A stretch of 64,000 bases of DNA from Mariprofundaceae bacterium (GCA_021772895.1 JAJFLC010000015.1:248001-312000), one strand, 5' to 3'. Counted from the stretch's first letter, positions 8,033 to 17,479 are shown. Numbers and translations: made by a program. Notes: generated by a model from the letters alone, not told the origin.

Positions 8033-11000
8033 ATCTGACCTCATTGATTCAATGATTTCAAAGCCTGTGCTAGCTTGAGCTGCGTTCTGAATTCTTCTTG
8101 TTTCCCCAAGAAATTCATCACTACTAACGTTTCTTAAACTTGATGAAGCTTTTGCAAAGTACGCCTTTTTAGCCCAAACCTCTTTATTACCAATAATGTA
8201 AAACTGTTGCTTTGCCCGTGTCGCAGCGACATTTAATAAATTAGGCTTACTTGATGCCCAAGCTGCACCACCAGAATTATTTTCATCACAACCCAAAACA
8301 AAGATAACTTTGACGCACTCCTTCCCCTGAAAGGTATGTACTGTTCCAAAACAATCTTTCCGCCATTTCTTAAAACTATCTTTATCAGGAACACTCTGAT
8401 TGCCTGAGATTAACAACTTCTCTGGCTTTGAAAGCTCACTAAGAACTTTTTCTTTCACAGCCTTAAATGGTGAAATAACGTACACTATAGGTAACTCACC
8501 TTCATGAAGATAAAGATATTTCAAGATATTAACGAGCACATCTGCGTGCGAGGGAACAAACTGTTTAATACTACAATTGCCTGTTACGTGAATCCATGCA
8601 CTGTCACCTAATAAATTATTAGGCTCTGGTTGAATTTCAGATTTCTCCAATCCATGTACCATTCGGTTGTCGTAAGCAATTGCATTCGCAATATCAAACA
8701 TTGGATTAATGCATCGCCTGTGCACAAGCAAAGGACTCCCCAGCCATGTGCTTCCACCATTACTTTCAATATAACTTCCATATAAATTAACACGGTCTGC
8801 CAATTGCTGAACAGACACAATATTTGGCGACCAATCTAAGGCACGATCGCCCAATTTAAATTTCATCAAGCGCTCAACGAGTTTTGTGGGGGCAGTAAAT
8901 ACAGGTTCAATTTGCAACGGATCACCCACTACAACTGCTCGTTTCGCTCTCATAAGCGCGCCGACAGCTGCTTGCGGAATAGCCTGACCCGCTTCATCAA
9001 TAAACAACCATCCCAAATCTCCTTCTTTTAACAGCTCAAACTGACGTGCAAATGAAGCAAAGGTTGTCGATATAACTGGCACAGTAAGAAAGAGTCCCTG
9101 CCAAATAAGTCGGCCCATCTTATTGTCCGTTAACTTCTTTCCTTGTAAAAGATTAGAAATTGCAATGAGATTACCACCAAAACCACCATCTTTTTCAATC
9201 ACCTCCAAAAGCCAGGCCTCGTGTAGTTCAATTGCCCTCTGAAACAAAACACTTCGCAGATTATTTATTTCTCCATTTTGCCAATAAGCACTGCGCTGCA
9301 ATTCATCATCAGAAATAGGAATCGCAATATTCGGCAGCTTAATTTTGGGGAAAATAGATTTAAATTTACGATATCGATCAATATCTTGATGGTAACTCAA
9401 TATTATTTTTTCAAGCTCAGCTTCATCACTAACTTTCTGACCTTTTGATTTTTCAATTTCTCTTTGTTGTGCTCTAATATTCTGATTCAGATCAATCAGC
9501 TTCTCATTTAAACCAACCCATACATTTTCTGCCTGTTCAAGTTCTACGATATGAATTAGATAAGTTTTTGTATTAAACCACCGATGCCAAAATCGAGGAC
9601 AATTACGCTCTTTCTGTTCCCACAGAATCTTTGCAGAACTCTTCCTTTCTTTTGTTTCATCAACGCCTTCTCTACAAATTGCCAGAGACTCATTTATTTT
9701 TTCAATTAGTGACTCAAGTTCAACAATCCTTTGATGCACCGGTGCACATAGTGAATCTTCATCATTTTGCTGAAGATACTTATGCAAGTCCGCAAAAGTA
9801 TTTAATTGAGTAAAACATTTATTATATTTATTTTCGGCCGATTTGAATTCTTCCTTTGCATCGCTAAAAGACCGTTTTTTTGGTTCACTCCTCACCTGCC
9901 AAAGATTCAAGAAATCAATTTCTTCGGTGCGCTCATCTCGTGCTTTTATATTATCTTTAAAATGATTATAGATAAATGCTCGGTCAACAAACTTTGAACG
10001 ATTAGACTGCTTCCCCAATGCTGCAGAGAACAATCCCCAGCATTGACTCTTCCTTTCCATAGACTGAAGTCTTCCACCCTTTTTGTTAGCATGCACCTGA
10101 TTGCCTGTAGGTCGCAAATAACGCATTCCAGTAAAATCTTTTCCTAATTCCTTAAGTAAAGGAAGTTCTTTTGAAATATTTTCAACCGCTGCGTTATTAC
10201 TTGATGCAACTACCATTTCAAAGCCCGTTATATTTTCTTTTAACTCAGAAAAGGTGCATTTTTCATCCCCAAACGAAACTGTATGCTTGCCCTGAAAGGC
10301 GTCATTACTTCTCCTTAACTTTGCCAACTCCTTTGCCCGTCTTACAATATTCTCCGCCATCGCATCACGCAAAAGTGTTGTCTTGCCCGTCCCTGGCGGG
10401 CCATTTACTGAATAGAGGCCCCCAATTTTTAGTTTTTCAAACATATGATTAAGCGCATATTGCTGCATCAACGACATATTATGCTCAGGAGATGATGGCC
10501 AGCGACCAGAGTTCATCAATCCAGGTGCTAATTGACGTTCGATTTCATTGAGGCTTTGTTGACTATCCAAATCGTATAAATCAACTCGCTTCTCTTCATC
10601 TTCTTGTGATAAATAGTCATCTAATGGCGAATGTTTATGCTGAGTGGAAACAAATTGAATCGAACGTTCAATATCTTCAATATAGAAGCTATTAAGAATA
10701 GGCATTGAAAGAACGGATGTCGCTGTACACTCACCTTCATCTAATGCTTCATCATCTTTGGAATCAGATAATGAATCATTTCTTTCACTCTTAAGTTCTA
10801 CAAATTCAATATAGCAAGATGGGGATACGTTTTTTTTCGGTATGTAATCAGCCCATGAGAATAATATTTTAATTATATTTAGAATTCTTTTAGCATTGAG
10901 AACCTTACCCTGCTTACCTTCGGATAATTCATTCTCAACTTTTTCCAAAGCCTCTTTAAGACGGTCACACCTTTGGTTAAATTTATCAAAAGATAAATTA

Positions 11001-11452
11001 TCAAGCCGATTGTGTATCAGCATTCCCATCGCCCAAGGTAGTGTTGATACAGAGAATCCTTCAAAATCAGGACAGCCTAATTCATCAATCCAAAGCTTGG
11101 CAAAACACGTTAATCCTTGTAACTGAATCCGTTCTTCTTCCTCCAACGAATCAATTTCGGGCAACTCTGCTTGAAGCTCCTCTCTTTTAACTTCTTGAGC
11201 CAGTTCACATTGATCAAAGGCAATCAAGTAAAGATTAAACCCATAACGTTTAGATGGATCGGCTCCTGAATCAAAGAAACTTTTTTTATTACACCAAGGC
11301 AAAAGACTATCTTGCTGATTCCGCAAATCAGAACTGTTCAATTCACAATGAATTTTATCATCTATGGTCTTCTGTAAATTATACGGCTGAAAAAATTCGA
11401 TTTGATGCCAGCTTTGCAATATTTTTTTTGCATCATCCCTATTACACTGCAT
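8030..11452 (-). CDS. Large superfamily I (UPF1/DNA2-like) helicase, possible defence gene
   Basis: 1140 residues. Walker A GPPGTGKTTL is at 351-360; Walker B FIDEAGQA is near 815 with VVVGDPLQIEP after it; HTFQGKE (about 1040) and NVAATRAK (about 1078) are later helicase motifs. The N-terminal 300 residues, with YLIAFD near 75-80, are an unassigned domain, and 500-700 look coiled-coil. This is the domain plan of stand-alone UPF1-like helicases, many of which occur in phage-defence islands; the substrate (DNA or RNA) is unknown. It is flanked by a deleted IS3 and a full IS3 element and looks more AT-rich than its neighbours, suggesting transfer. The stop codon TGA lies at the IS/repeat edge, so the natural C-terminus may be changed. 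Confidence 0.85.
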   Translation of the reverse strand: MQCNRDDAKKILQSWHQIEFFQPYNLQKTIDDKIHCELNSSDLRNQQDSLLPWCNKKSFFDSGADPSKRYGFNLYLIAFDQCELAQEVKREELQAELPEIDSLEEEERIQLQGLTCFAKLWIDELGCPDFEGFSVSTLPWAMGMLIHNRLDNLSFDKFNQRCDRLKEALEKVENELSEGKQGKVLNAKRILNIIKILFSWADYIPKKNVSPSCYIEFVELKSERNDSLSDSKDDEALDEGECTATSVLSMPILNSFYIEDIERSIQFVSTQHKHSPLDDYLSQEDEEKRVDLYDLDSQQSLNEIERQLAPGLMNSGRWPSSPEHNMSLMQQYALNHMFEKLKIGGLYSVNGPPGTGKTTLLRDAMAENIVRRAKELAKLRRSNDAFQGKHTVSFGDEKCTFSELKENITGFEMVVASSNNAAVENISKELPLLKELGKDFTGMRYLRPTGNQVHANKKGGRLQSMERKSQCWGLFSAALGKQSNRSKFVDRAFIYNHFKDNIKARDERTEEIDFLNLWQVRSEPKKRSFSDAKEEFKSAENKYNKCFTQLNTFADLHKYLQQNDEDSLCAPVHQRIVELESLIEKINESLAICREGVDETKERKSSAKILWEQKERNCPRFWHRWFNTKTYLIHIVELEQAENVWVGLNEKLIDLNQNIRAQQREIEKSKGQKVSDEAELEKIILSYHQDIDRYRKFKSIFPKIKLPNIAIPISDDELQRSAYWQNGEINNLRSVLFQRAIELHEAWLLEVIEKDGGFGGNLIAISNLLQGKKLTDNKMGRLIWQGLFLTVPVISTTFASFARQFELLKEGDLGWLFIDEAGQAIPQAAVGALMRAKRAVVVGDPLQIEPVFTAPTKLVERLMKFKLGDRALDWSPNIVSVQQLADRVNLYGSYIESNGGSTWLGSPLLVHRRCINPMFDIANAIAYDNRMVHGLEKSEIQPEPNNLLGDSAWIHVTGNCSIKQFVPSHADVLVNILKYLYLHEGELPIVYVISPFKAVKEKVLSELSKPEKLLISGNQSVPDKDSFKKWRKDCFGTVHTFQGKECVKVIFVLGCDENNSGGAAWASSKPNLLNVAATRAKQQFYIIGNKEVWAKKAYFAKASSSLRNVSSDEFLGETRRIQNAAQASTGFEIIESMRSD

Positions 11453-11493
11453 TGATTCCCATCCCTTTCAACTTCCCACTAAAACTTGGCCCT

Positions 11494-11537
11494 AAATTCC
11501 GAAATTCCGGGAAATTCCGAAATTCCGAAATTCCGGG
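11494..11537. repeat. Tandem AAATTCCG repeats
   Basis: Five units of AAATTCCG, separated by zero to two bases and ending in GGGG. It lies between the helicase start and the IS3 element and runs into GGACATAATGAAC. Similar ATTCCGGGGACATAAT strings flank REP-type transposable sequences in other proteobacteria. It is in the position of the helicase promoter. Confidence 0.6.
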
Positions 11538-11601
11538 GACATAATGAACTAGCCCTATTTTCACGGACAGTTAAATTAGGGGGCAGCTAAGGAGCTGTCA
11601 A

Positions 11602-11901
11602 ATGAGCAATCGCAAGATTTATACGAAAGAATTCAAAGAGAATGCCGTTCGCCTGCTAGAGAAGGGTGATGTGCAAGTTACCGAACTTGCCAGACATTTA
11701 GGGGTTCGGCGCAATCAGTTATATAAATGGAAGGAACAGATTTCTAAGAAAGGCTCGGCTGCTTTTCCTGGTCACGGGGGACGCCCTAAAGCTGATGAAT
11801 GTAACGAGATTCAGCGCCTAAAGCGTGAGCTAAAACGGGTAACAGAAGAGCGCGATATACTAAAAAAGGCCGAAACATACTTTGCCAACCAGCCCAAGTA
11901 A
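11602..11901 (+). CDS. IS3-family transposase OrfA
   Basis: 99 residues. Helix-turn-helix of the HTH_Tnp_1 type (KIYTKEFKENAVRLLEKG, then VTELARHLGVRRNQLYKWKE) followed by a leucine-zipper-like helix (LKRELKRVTEERDILKKA). It binds the element's ends. AGGAGCTGTCAA precedes the ATG. The slip heptamer AAAAAAG at 11862-11868 lies in the LKK codons, and a -1 shift there leads into the orfB frame, giving an OrfAB fusion, the active transposase of this family. Confidence 0.92.
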   Translation: MSNRKIYTKEFKENAVRLLEKGDVQVTELARHLGVRRNQLYKWKEQISKKGSAAFPGHGGRPKADECNEIQRLKRELKRVTEERDILKKAETYFANQPK

Positions 11902-11939
11902 GGTATGAGTTTATAAAGGGCAATGATGGAAAGCATAGC

Positions 11940-12749
11940 GTGAGAAATCTTTGTCATTTCATGGGTGTAAGCAGCAGTGGTTATTATGCATGGTCATCAC
12001 GACCAGAAAGTAAGCGCACATCTGAAAACAGAATGTTGCTGGCACATATTCGCCGCATTCATGCCGAATCGCATGAGGCTTATGGCTATCTCAAAACGTG
12101 GCATGCATTAAAGCAGGAAGGTATTTCCTGTGGCCGACATCGTGTGGCTCGTTTACGTAAAGAGAATGGGATTGAAGCCAAAAGGAAGCGCCGCTTTCGC
12201 GCCTCATACAGAACCAGACATAATTACCCTGCTGCTCCGGATATGCTTAAACAGGATGTTCATTTTACAGCTAAAGACAAAGCCTGGGTCGGAGATACAA
12301 CTCTTATACCAACCCGTTCCGGACGATTATATCTAGCTGTTATGCTTGATCTTTACTCACGTCGTATCGTTGGATGGGCTATGGGACCGAGAAACGACCA
12401 AGGATTGGTGAGCAAAGCCTTAACGATGGCTGTTCAACACAGAAAGCCCAAGTCAGGGCTTATTCATCATTCTGATCAAGGAGCAACTTATACATCCGCT
12501 TCGTATCGTGAAATAATAACAAATCATGGTCTTGTTAGCAGTATGAGTCGTAAAGGAAAGTGTCATGATAATGCTGTTGTCGAAAGCTTCTTCTCTAATT
12601 TAAAAAATGAGCTTATTTATAACCAAAGTTTCAAAAACAGAGATGAAGCAACGCTAGAGGTTTTTAAGTACATCGAAATATTTTATAATCGGAAAAGAAT
12701 TCACGCTTACCTAGGATACCAATCGCCTGTAAGCTTTGAATCACATTAA
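11940..12749 (+). CDS. IS3-family transposase OrfB (integrase core)
   Basis: 269 residues from a GTG, but normally made as an OrfAB fusion: the frame is open upstream to the A6G slip site, reading VRYEFIKGNDGKHSVRNLCH before MGVSSSGYYAW. It has HTH_21 then an rve integrase core. The DDE residues are visible in KAWVGDTTLI (D), HHSDQGATYTS (D) and NAVVESFFSNLKNE (E). The end is YLGYQSPVSFE. Intact length for the family. Confidence 0.93.
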   Translation: MRNLCHFMGVSSSGYYAWSSRPESKRTSENRMLLAHIRRIHAESHEAYGYLKTWHALKQEGISCGRHRVARLRKENGIEAKRKRRFRASYRTRHNYPAAPDMLKQDVHFTAKDKAWVGDTTLIPTRSGRLYLAVMLDLYSRRIVGWAMGPRNDQGLVSKALTMAVQHRKPKSGLIHHSDQGATYTSASYREIITNHGLVSSMSRKGKCHDNAVVESFFSNLKNELIYNQSFKNRDEATLEVFKYIEIFYNRKRIHAYLGYQSPVSFESH

Positions 12750-12797
12750 CATGTCCCTTAATTTAATGTCCTTAAAAACGGGGCTAACTCATAATAC

Positions 12798-14237
12798 TTA
12801 ATTCTTATCCGATGAATCAGACATTGAAGCAGATTCAGTCAGATGCTTTGGTAACTCTTTCTTGGTCTTGCCTGCAAGGTTGCCGAGCGTGGCAATCTGG
12901 CTGATCACGTTACCTGGGCCAGTCTTGATTCGGTTCAGCGATGTGTCATAAGCCTTCTGTGCCTGCTCAATCCTGCTACCGACCTCTTCAAACGATTCAA
13001 CAAATGTCGCCATCTTATCATGCAGTTTACCTGCACGATCAATCAGCTTCACCACGTTTTCACTTTGGCGTTCATAACGCCAGAGCTGTTCGATCAGTTT
13101 CAGCGTGGCATAAAGGGTTGAAGGTGTGACCACCGCGACACGTTGTTCAAATGCAGATTCAAAGATAGTCGGGTCTTCTTCAATCGCCATCAGGTATGCG
13201 CCCTCAATGGGCACAAACATCAACACATAATCCGGCGAGTTCACATTGGGCAGATGATCGTATTGTTTGCCGGACAGCCCCTGAATATGGCTTTTCAGGC
13301 TCCTCAGATGGGCTGTAAGCGCTGTTTTTCGCTCCAGATCGTCCGCAGTCGATACAACACGTTCATAATCGGTCAGTGAGACCTTGGAATCGATAATCAC
13401 CTGTTTATCGCCCGGCATGTAGATCACCACGTCAGGACGCAATCTTTTACCCTCTTCATTGGTGAACGACTGCTCACGGGCAAACTCATGGCCCTCACGA
13501 AGACCAGAGGTCTCAAGGATTCGCTCAAGAATCATTTCACCCCAATTACCCTGTGCCTTACTCTCGCCTTTCAATGCCTGAGTCAGACCCAAAGCATCCT
13601 CGGACATCTGACGATTCAGCTTCTCGAGATGTGCCAGGTGTTCTTTTAACGATGCACGATCCTTGGAGTCGTTTAGGTGGACCTCATCAACACGTTTACG
13701 AAAATCACCTAGTTGTTCACGCATAGGTTTAAGGATTTCATCAATATTGTTGCGATTCTGCTCTGAAAAGGTTTTACCCCGCTCCTCAAAAATCTGATTG
13801 GCAAGCAGCTTAAACTCATTACCCAGTTTCGCTTTTGCCTCTTCCAGCAATAGCAGCTTTTCAGCCGCTGACTCACGATCTTTTTTCACAATAATATTTA
13901 ACTCAGCGATGTTTGCTTCATGCTGTGAGTTGATGGTCACAAGCCTTTGGAGTGCTGTTTCTTTTTCAGAGAGTTTAGCCTCCAGTTCGGAGCTTATCTT
14001 TTCAGAGTTTTGAATCCGCTCGGTCAGTGATGCGTTGGACACCAGTTGATTAGTGATATCCTGCATATGGATTTTAATCAGCTCCTGTTGCGCCTCGATA
14101 TGCTCTTCCAGCTCTGTAACTGAGGCATTGAGGGCCTCAATCTCCCGCTTCTGGCTACTGTGCCTGACAAACCACAGCAGCAAGACAAGTAGCAGCATAC
14201 CTAGAACAATCATCGAATTTTGAGTCATTTCAATCAT
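12798..14237 (-). CDS. rmuC: DNA recombination protein RmuC
   Basis: About 479 residues. An N-terminal membrane helix (MIVLGMLLLVLLLWFV) is followed by a long coiled coil (residues 30-200) and then the RmuC domain with GNWGEMILERILETSGL, RPDVVIYMPGDKQVIIDSKV (PD-(D/E)xK-type nuclease core) and YVLMFVPIEGAYLMA. RmuC limits inversions at short inverted repeats in E. coli and has been linked to phage defence. The first codon could be ATG at 14237 or 14228; no clear ribosome site decides. Its 3' end abuts the IS3 element, whose right end lies 12 bases after the stop, but the protein looks complete. Confidence 0.93.
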   Translation of the reverse strand: MIEMTQNSMIVLGMLLLVLLLWFVRHSSQKREIEALNASVTELEEHIEAQQELIKIHMQDITNQLVSNASLTERIQNSEKISSELEAKLSEKETALQRLVTINSQHEANIAELNIIVKKDRESAAEKLLLLEEAKAKLGNEFKLLANQIFEERGKTFSEQNRNNIDEILKPMREQLGDFRKRVDEVHLNDSKDRASLKEHLAHLEKLNRQMSEDALGLTQALKGESKAQGNWGEMILERILETSGLREGHEFAREQSFTNEEGKRLRPDVVIYMPGDKQVIIDSKVSLTDYERVVSTADDLERKTALTAHLRSLKSHIQGLSGKQYDHLPNVNSPDYVLMFVPIEGAYLMAIEEDPTIFESAFEQRVAVVTPSTLYATLKLIEQLWRYERQSENVVKLIDRAGKLHDKMATFVESFEEVGSRIEQAQKAYDTSLNRIKTGPGNVISQIATLGNLAGKTKKELPKHLTESASMSDSSDKN

Positions 14238-14283
14238 TAGTAGCAAACATGTAGGGAACAGCTTATCGCCATGAAAAAAATAA

Positions 14284-14556
14284 TCATCGCTTTAAATCCC
14301 GGTAAAAATTCTCGTGCGAACCAACACCAAGCAATTTGATAATCACCCTTCCTTCATCATAGCTATACGCAAGCAGTGCTTGTTGTTTGAGCATATTAAA
14401 CTTATAAACACGCAAATAGTTTAGGTTCCCACGCTTTTGAGCACCGATCAAAGGATTATCTATAACTTCCTGTACAGCCTTGTCCAAGGCTTCTTTTTGG
14501 ATTGGTTTGAGTTTTTTAAGTTGTTTGGAGAATCGCGGTGTTTGTAATACCTGCAT
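14284..14556 (-). CDS. RelE/ParE-type toxin
   Basis: 90 residues. The start (TPRFSKQLKKLKPIQKEALDKA), the middle LIGAQKRGNLNYLRVYKF and the end (VIIKLLGVGSHENFYRDLKR) are the RelE/ParE superfamily pattern, with a final His/Tyr-containing helix as in mRNA-cleaving RelE/YoeB-like members. It follows the antitoxin gene by 2 bases, so the two are co-translated. Target (ribosome-bound mRNA or gyrase) not decided by sequence. Confidence 0.88.
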   Translation of the reverse strand: MQVLQTPRFSKQLKKLKPIQKEALDKAVQEVIDNPLIGAQKRGNLNYLRVYKFNMLKQQALLAYSYDEGRVIIKLLGVGSHENFYRDLKR

Positions 14557-14558
14557 TA

Positions 14559-14777
14559 TCAGCCAAACTTATAAGGTTCGAGTTTTCCGTGCTCTGCCTC
14601 TTCATGAGATAACATAATTTCACGGATAAAATTAAATGGTAAATCAGGATTTTCTTCTGCAATTTTTCCAAGTCTGGCCCAATGCTCAATCTGTTTTGGA
14701 GGCGTACGGTGTTCAGATTTTGCATAAAGCTTTGCATCATCTACTAATTCATCAGAAAGTTTAATTGCAACTGCCAT
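14559..14777 (-). CDS. ParD-like antitoxin
   Basis: 72-73 residues. The N-terminus MAVAIKLSDELVDDAKLYAK is a ribbon-helix-helix start, and RTPPKQIEHWARLGKIAEEN is the pattern of the ParD-like (TA_RHH) antitoxin family. The acidic C-terminal part would wrap the toxin. AAAGGAG lies before tandem ATGs at 14780 and 14777; the second has better spacing. RHH antitoxins usually repress their own promoter. Confidence 0.85.
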   Translation of the reverse strand: MAVAIKLSDELVDDAKLYAKSEHRTPPKQIEHWARLGKIAEENPDLPFNFIREIMLSHEEAEHGKLEPYKFG

Positions 14778-14863
14778 CATAGACTCCTTTTGCTACCACA
14801 GGGATGATCATGGCCCTAAAGGTGTCGTTATGCAACCTCTTGTAATGGCGAAAAAAGCACACC

Positions 14864-17479
14864 TTAATCTTTAAGCAACCCAACAACAGACGCCAGCGCC
14901 TCTTTCAGTTTATCAGGCTCGGTACCGCCTGCCATCGCCATATCAGGTTTACCACCACCTTTACCACCACAAATCATCGCCACTTCACGCACAATATTGC
15001 CTGCGTGGTATTGATCAGTAAGATCTTTGGTGACACCGGCAATCAACTGAACCTTTGGCCCGTTTTTCATGCCAAATACAATCACACCCGATTTGAGTTT
15101 ACCTTTGGCTTTATCCATGAAGTCGCGGAAATCCGAAATACCGGAAACTTCAGCAGTGAGTAACTTGATACCGTTCACATCAATAGCGGTGTCGATCAGA
15201 TCATCAAGCATGCTTGTCGCACTTTTTGCAGTAAGAGAAGCAACAATTCTGGATTCCGCTTTTAGCTTTGTCTGTAAACCGGCTGTCGCATCGGATGCTT
15301 CAAATGGACGAACTTTGAGCAGCCCCGCCACTTCATTCAATGTGTTCACATCATTTACAAAGCTCTGATAAGCCACTTCTCCGGTGACCGCTTCAATACG
15401 GCGCACACCGGCTGCAATGCCGGCCTCGCTTACAATTCGGAACGGGCCAATGTCACCTGTTCTTGATACATGCGTACCACCACACAGTTCAGTGGAAAAA
15501 CCTGCGGAGACCACACGCACTTCATCACCATATTTCTCGCCAAACAGTGCCATCGCACCCGAAGCAATCGCTTCATCCTGCGTCATCAGATTGGTTTCAA
15601 CCGCATCATTGGCCCAAATTGCCGCATTCACATCGGCTTCAATCTGTGCCTTTTCTTCCAGTGAGACAGGCTGATGATGAGAAAAATCAAAACGCAGCCG
15701 TTCGGAATTTACCAATGAACCAGCCTGTTTTACATGATCACCCAACACATCACGCAATACAGCATGCATGAGATGTGTGGCGGTATGATTACGACGAATG
15801 GAATCACGGCGAATACCCTCCACCTCAAAATGGGCAGTGCCACCACTTGCCACCGAACCTTTGTCCACCTTCCCTATATGCACAAACAGATCAGAGAGTA
15901 ATTTTTTGGTATCAGTGACAGTAAACAGAGCACCGTCGACTGTGATCATGCCTGTATCACCCGCCTGACCACCGGACTCGCCATAAAACGGCGTCTGATT
16001 AGCAATCAGCCAGCCCTCTTCACCTTCAGAAAGGGTGGCAACAGCTTCGTTGTCTTTAATCAGGCCGGTAATCACACCTTCAGCAGAGAGCGTGGAATAA
16101 CCCAAAAATTCGGTTGGCCCATGTTTTTCACGCAATTCATACAATGCTTTTGGAATTGCAGACTCACCGGAGCCGCCCCATGCTGCACGTGCACGTTTGC
16201 GCTGCGCTTCCATACAGACTTCAAAACCATCCATATCCAGACCGACGTTTCTATTTCTAAGAATATCCGCAGTCAAATCGGTTGGAAACCCAAAAGTGTC
16301 GTAGAGGGTAAACAATGTTTTGCCCGGAATCGTGCCGCCAGCACCTGCATCATCAACAGCCTGTTCAACCAGTTTCAAGCCTTTATCCAACGTTTTGATA
16401 AAACGCTCTTCCTCAATGCGTACAACCTGCTCGATATTGGCCTGAGCTTCAGCCAGCTCGATGAAATGACTGCCCATCTCACGCACCAGCGCATCCACCA
16501 GCTTATAAATGAATGCTTCATTCATACCCAGCAAACGGCCATGACGACATGCACGACGAAGAATACGGCGCAGCACAAAACCACGCCCTTCATTCGATGG
16601 CAATACACCATCAGCCATCAGGAAAGAAACCGAACGCAGATGATCAGCCAGCACCCTCAAAGATACATCCTGCTCATCACTTTCACCAAACTTCACACCG
16701 GTAACATCACACGCTGCGGCAATCAGATTTTTGAACAGATCAATGCTGTAATTATCGTGCGTACCTTGCATAACGGCTGCCATGCGTTCAAGACCCATAC
16801 CTGTATCAACAGAAGGTTTTGGCAGTGGATTTAGTGTTCCCTCTTCATCCCTGTCGTATTGCATGAACACCAGATTCCAGATCTCAACATAACGATCACC
16901 ATCTTCTTCCGGCGTGCCCGGAGGGCCACCTGGGATATTCTCACCGTGATCGAAAAAAATCTCAGAACATGGGCCGCACGGGCCAGTATCACCCATCGAC
17001 CAGAAATTATCTTTGGCTCCGATGCGAGCAATACGATCAGCAGGAATACCAATCTCTTTTGCCCAGATATCATAAGCCTCATCATCCTCTTCATAAACGG
17101 TGACAAAGAGACGTGTTGTATCAAGTTTCATCTCAAGCGTGAGAAACTCCCACGCATAAGCAATCGCCTGTTGTTTGAAATAATCACCAAACGAAAAATT
17201 GCCAAGCATTTCAAAAAAAGTGTGATGGCGGGAAGTATGACCAACATTTTCAAGATCATTGTGTTTGCCACCGGCACGCACACATTTCTGGCTACTGGCC
17301 GCAGTCACATAAGAACGGGTTTCATTGCCAAGAAACACATGTTTGAAAGGTACCATACCCGCATTGGTGAACATCAGGGTTGGATCACCATGCGGTACCA
17401 ATGAACTTGAAGCGACAACCTCATGTCCTTTGCCTGCATAATAATCGAGAAACTTTTTACGAATTTCCGATGTCTTCAT
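14864..17479 (-). CDS. alaS: Alanyl-tRNA synthetase
   Basis: 871 residues, the usual length. Catalytic class II core near the start (TMFTNAGMVPFKHVFLG, RHHTFFEMLGNFSFGDYF), editing domain with NHTATHLMHAVLR (HxxxH) and zinc-binding CGGTH, and the C-terminal DHHA1-type domain (CGGKGGGKPDMAMAGG). Charges tRNA-Ala and clears Ser/Gly mischarging. Its ATG overlaps the recX stop by four bases (ATGA), the last step of the recA-recX-alaS run. Confidence 0.98.
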   Translation of the reverse strand: MKTSEIRKKFLDYYAGKGHEVVASSSLVPHGDPTLMFTNAGMVPFKHVFLGNETRSYVTAASSQKCVRAGGKHNDLENVGHTSRHHTFFEMLGNFSFGDYFKQQAIAYAWEFLTLEMKLDTTRLFVTVYEEDDEAYDIWAKEIGIPADRIARIGAKDNFWSMGDTGPCGPCSEIFFDHGENIPGGPPGTPEEDGDRYVEIWNLVFMQYDRDEEGTLNPLPKPSVDTGMGLERMAAVMQGTHDNYSIDLFKNLIAAACDVTGVKFGESDEQDVSLRVLADHLRSVSFLMADGVLPSNEGRGFVLRRILRRACRHGRLLGMNEAFIYKLVDALVREMGSHFIELAEAQANIEQVVRIEEERFIKTLDKGLKLVEQAVDDAGAGGTIPGKTLFTLYDTFGFPTDLTADILRNRNVGLDMDGFEVCMEAQRKRARAAWGGSGESAIPKALYELREKHGPTEFLGYSTLSAEGVITGLIKDNEAVATLSEGEEGWLIANQTPFYGESGGQAGDTGMITVDGALFTVTDTKKLLSDLFVHIGKVDKGSVASGGTAHFEVEGIRRDSIRRNHTATHLMHAVLRDVLGDHVKQAGSLVNSERLRFDFSHHQPVSLEEKAQIEADVNAAIWANDAVETNLMTQDEAIASGAMALFGEKYGDEVRVVSAGFSTELCGGTHVSRTGDIGPFRIVSEAGIAAGVRRIEAVTGEVAYQSFVNDVNTLNEVAGLLKVRPFEASDATAGLQTKLKAESRIVASLTAKSATSMLDDLIDTAIDVNGIKLLTAEVSGISDFRDFMDKAKGKLKSGVIVFGMKNGPKVQLIAGVTKDLTDQYHAGNIVREVAMICGGKGGGKPDMAMAGGTEPDKLKEALASVVGLLKD

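Larger units (their letters stand above)
11551..12785 (+). mobile_element. Complete IS3-family insertion sequence
   Basis: About 1235 bases. The ends are imperfect inverted repeats of roughly 30 bases: left AGCCCTATTTTCACGGACAG and TTAAATTAG; right, in reverse complement, AGCCCCGTTTTTAAGGACAT and TAAATTA. AACT flanks both sides (11547-11550 and 12786-12789), a plausible 4-base target duplication. It carries orfA and orfB with a classical A AAA AAG slip site. Both genes look intact, so it may be active. Its ends differ from the deleted IS3 at 7821. Confidence 0.85.

Noticed and set aside
7470-8052. CRISPR-like array of repeats
   Set aside because: The repeats are one MITE-like block and one deleted IS, not regularly spaced units; no cas genes are in the window.
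8608-8820. 70-residue frame inside the helicase
   Set aside because: Overlaps the helicase on the same strand in another frame; no own ribosome site or domain.
16121-16834. 237-residue open frame on the plus strand
   Set aside because: Antisense to alaS, with no domain and a His/Cys-rich composition typical of a shadow frame.
16859-17404. 181-residue plus-strand frame
   Set aside because: Antisense to alaS; composition not protein-like.
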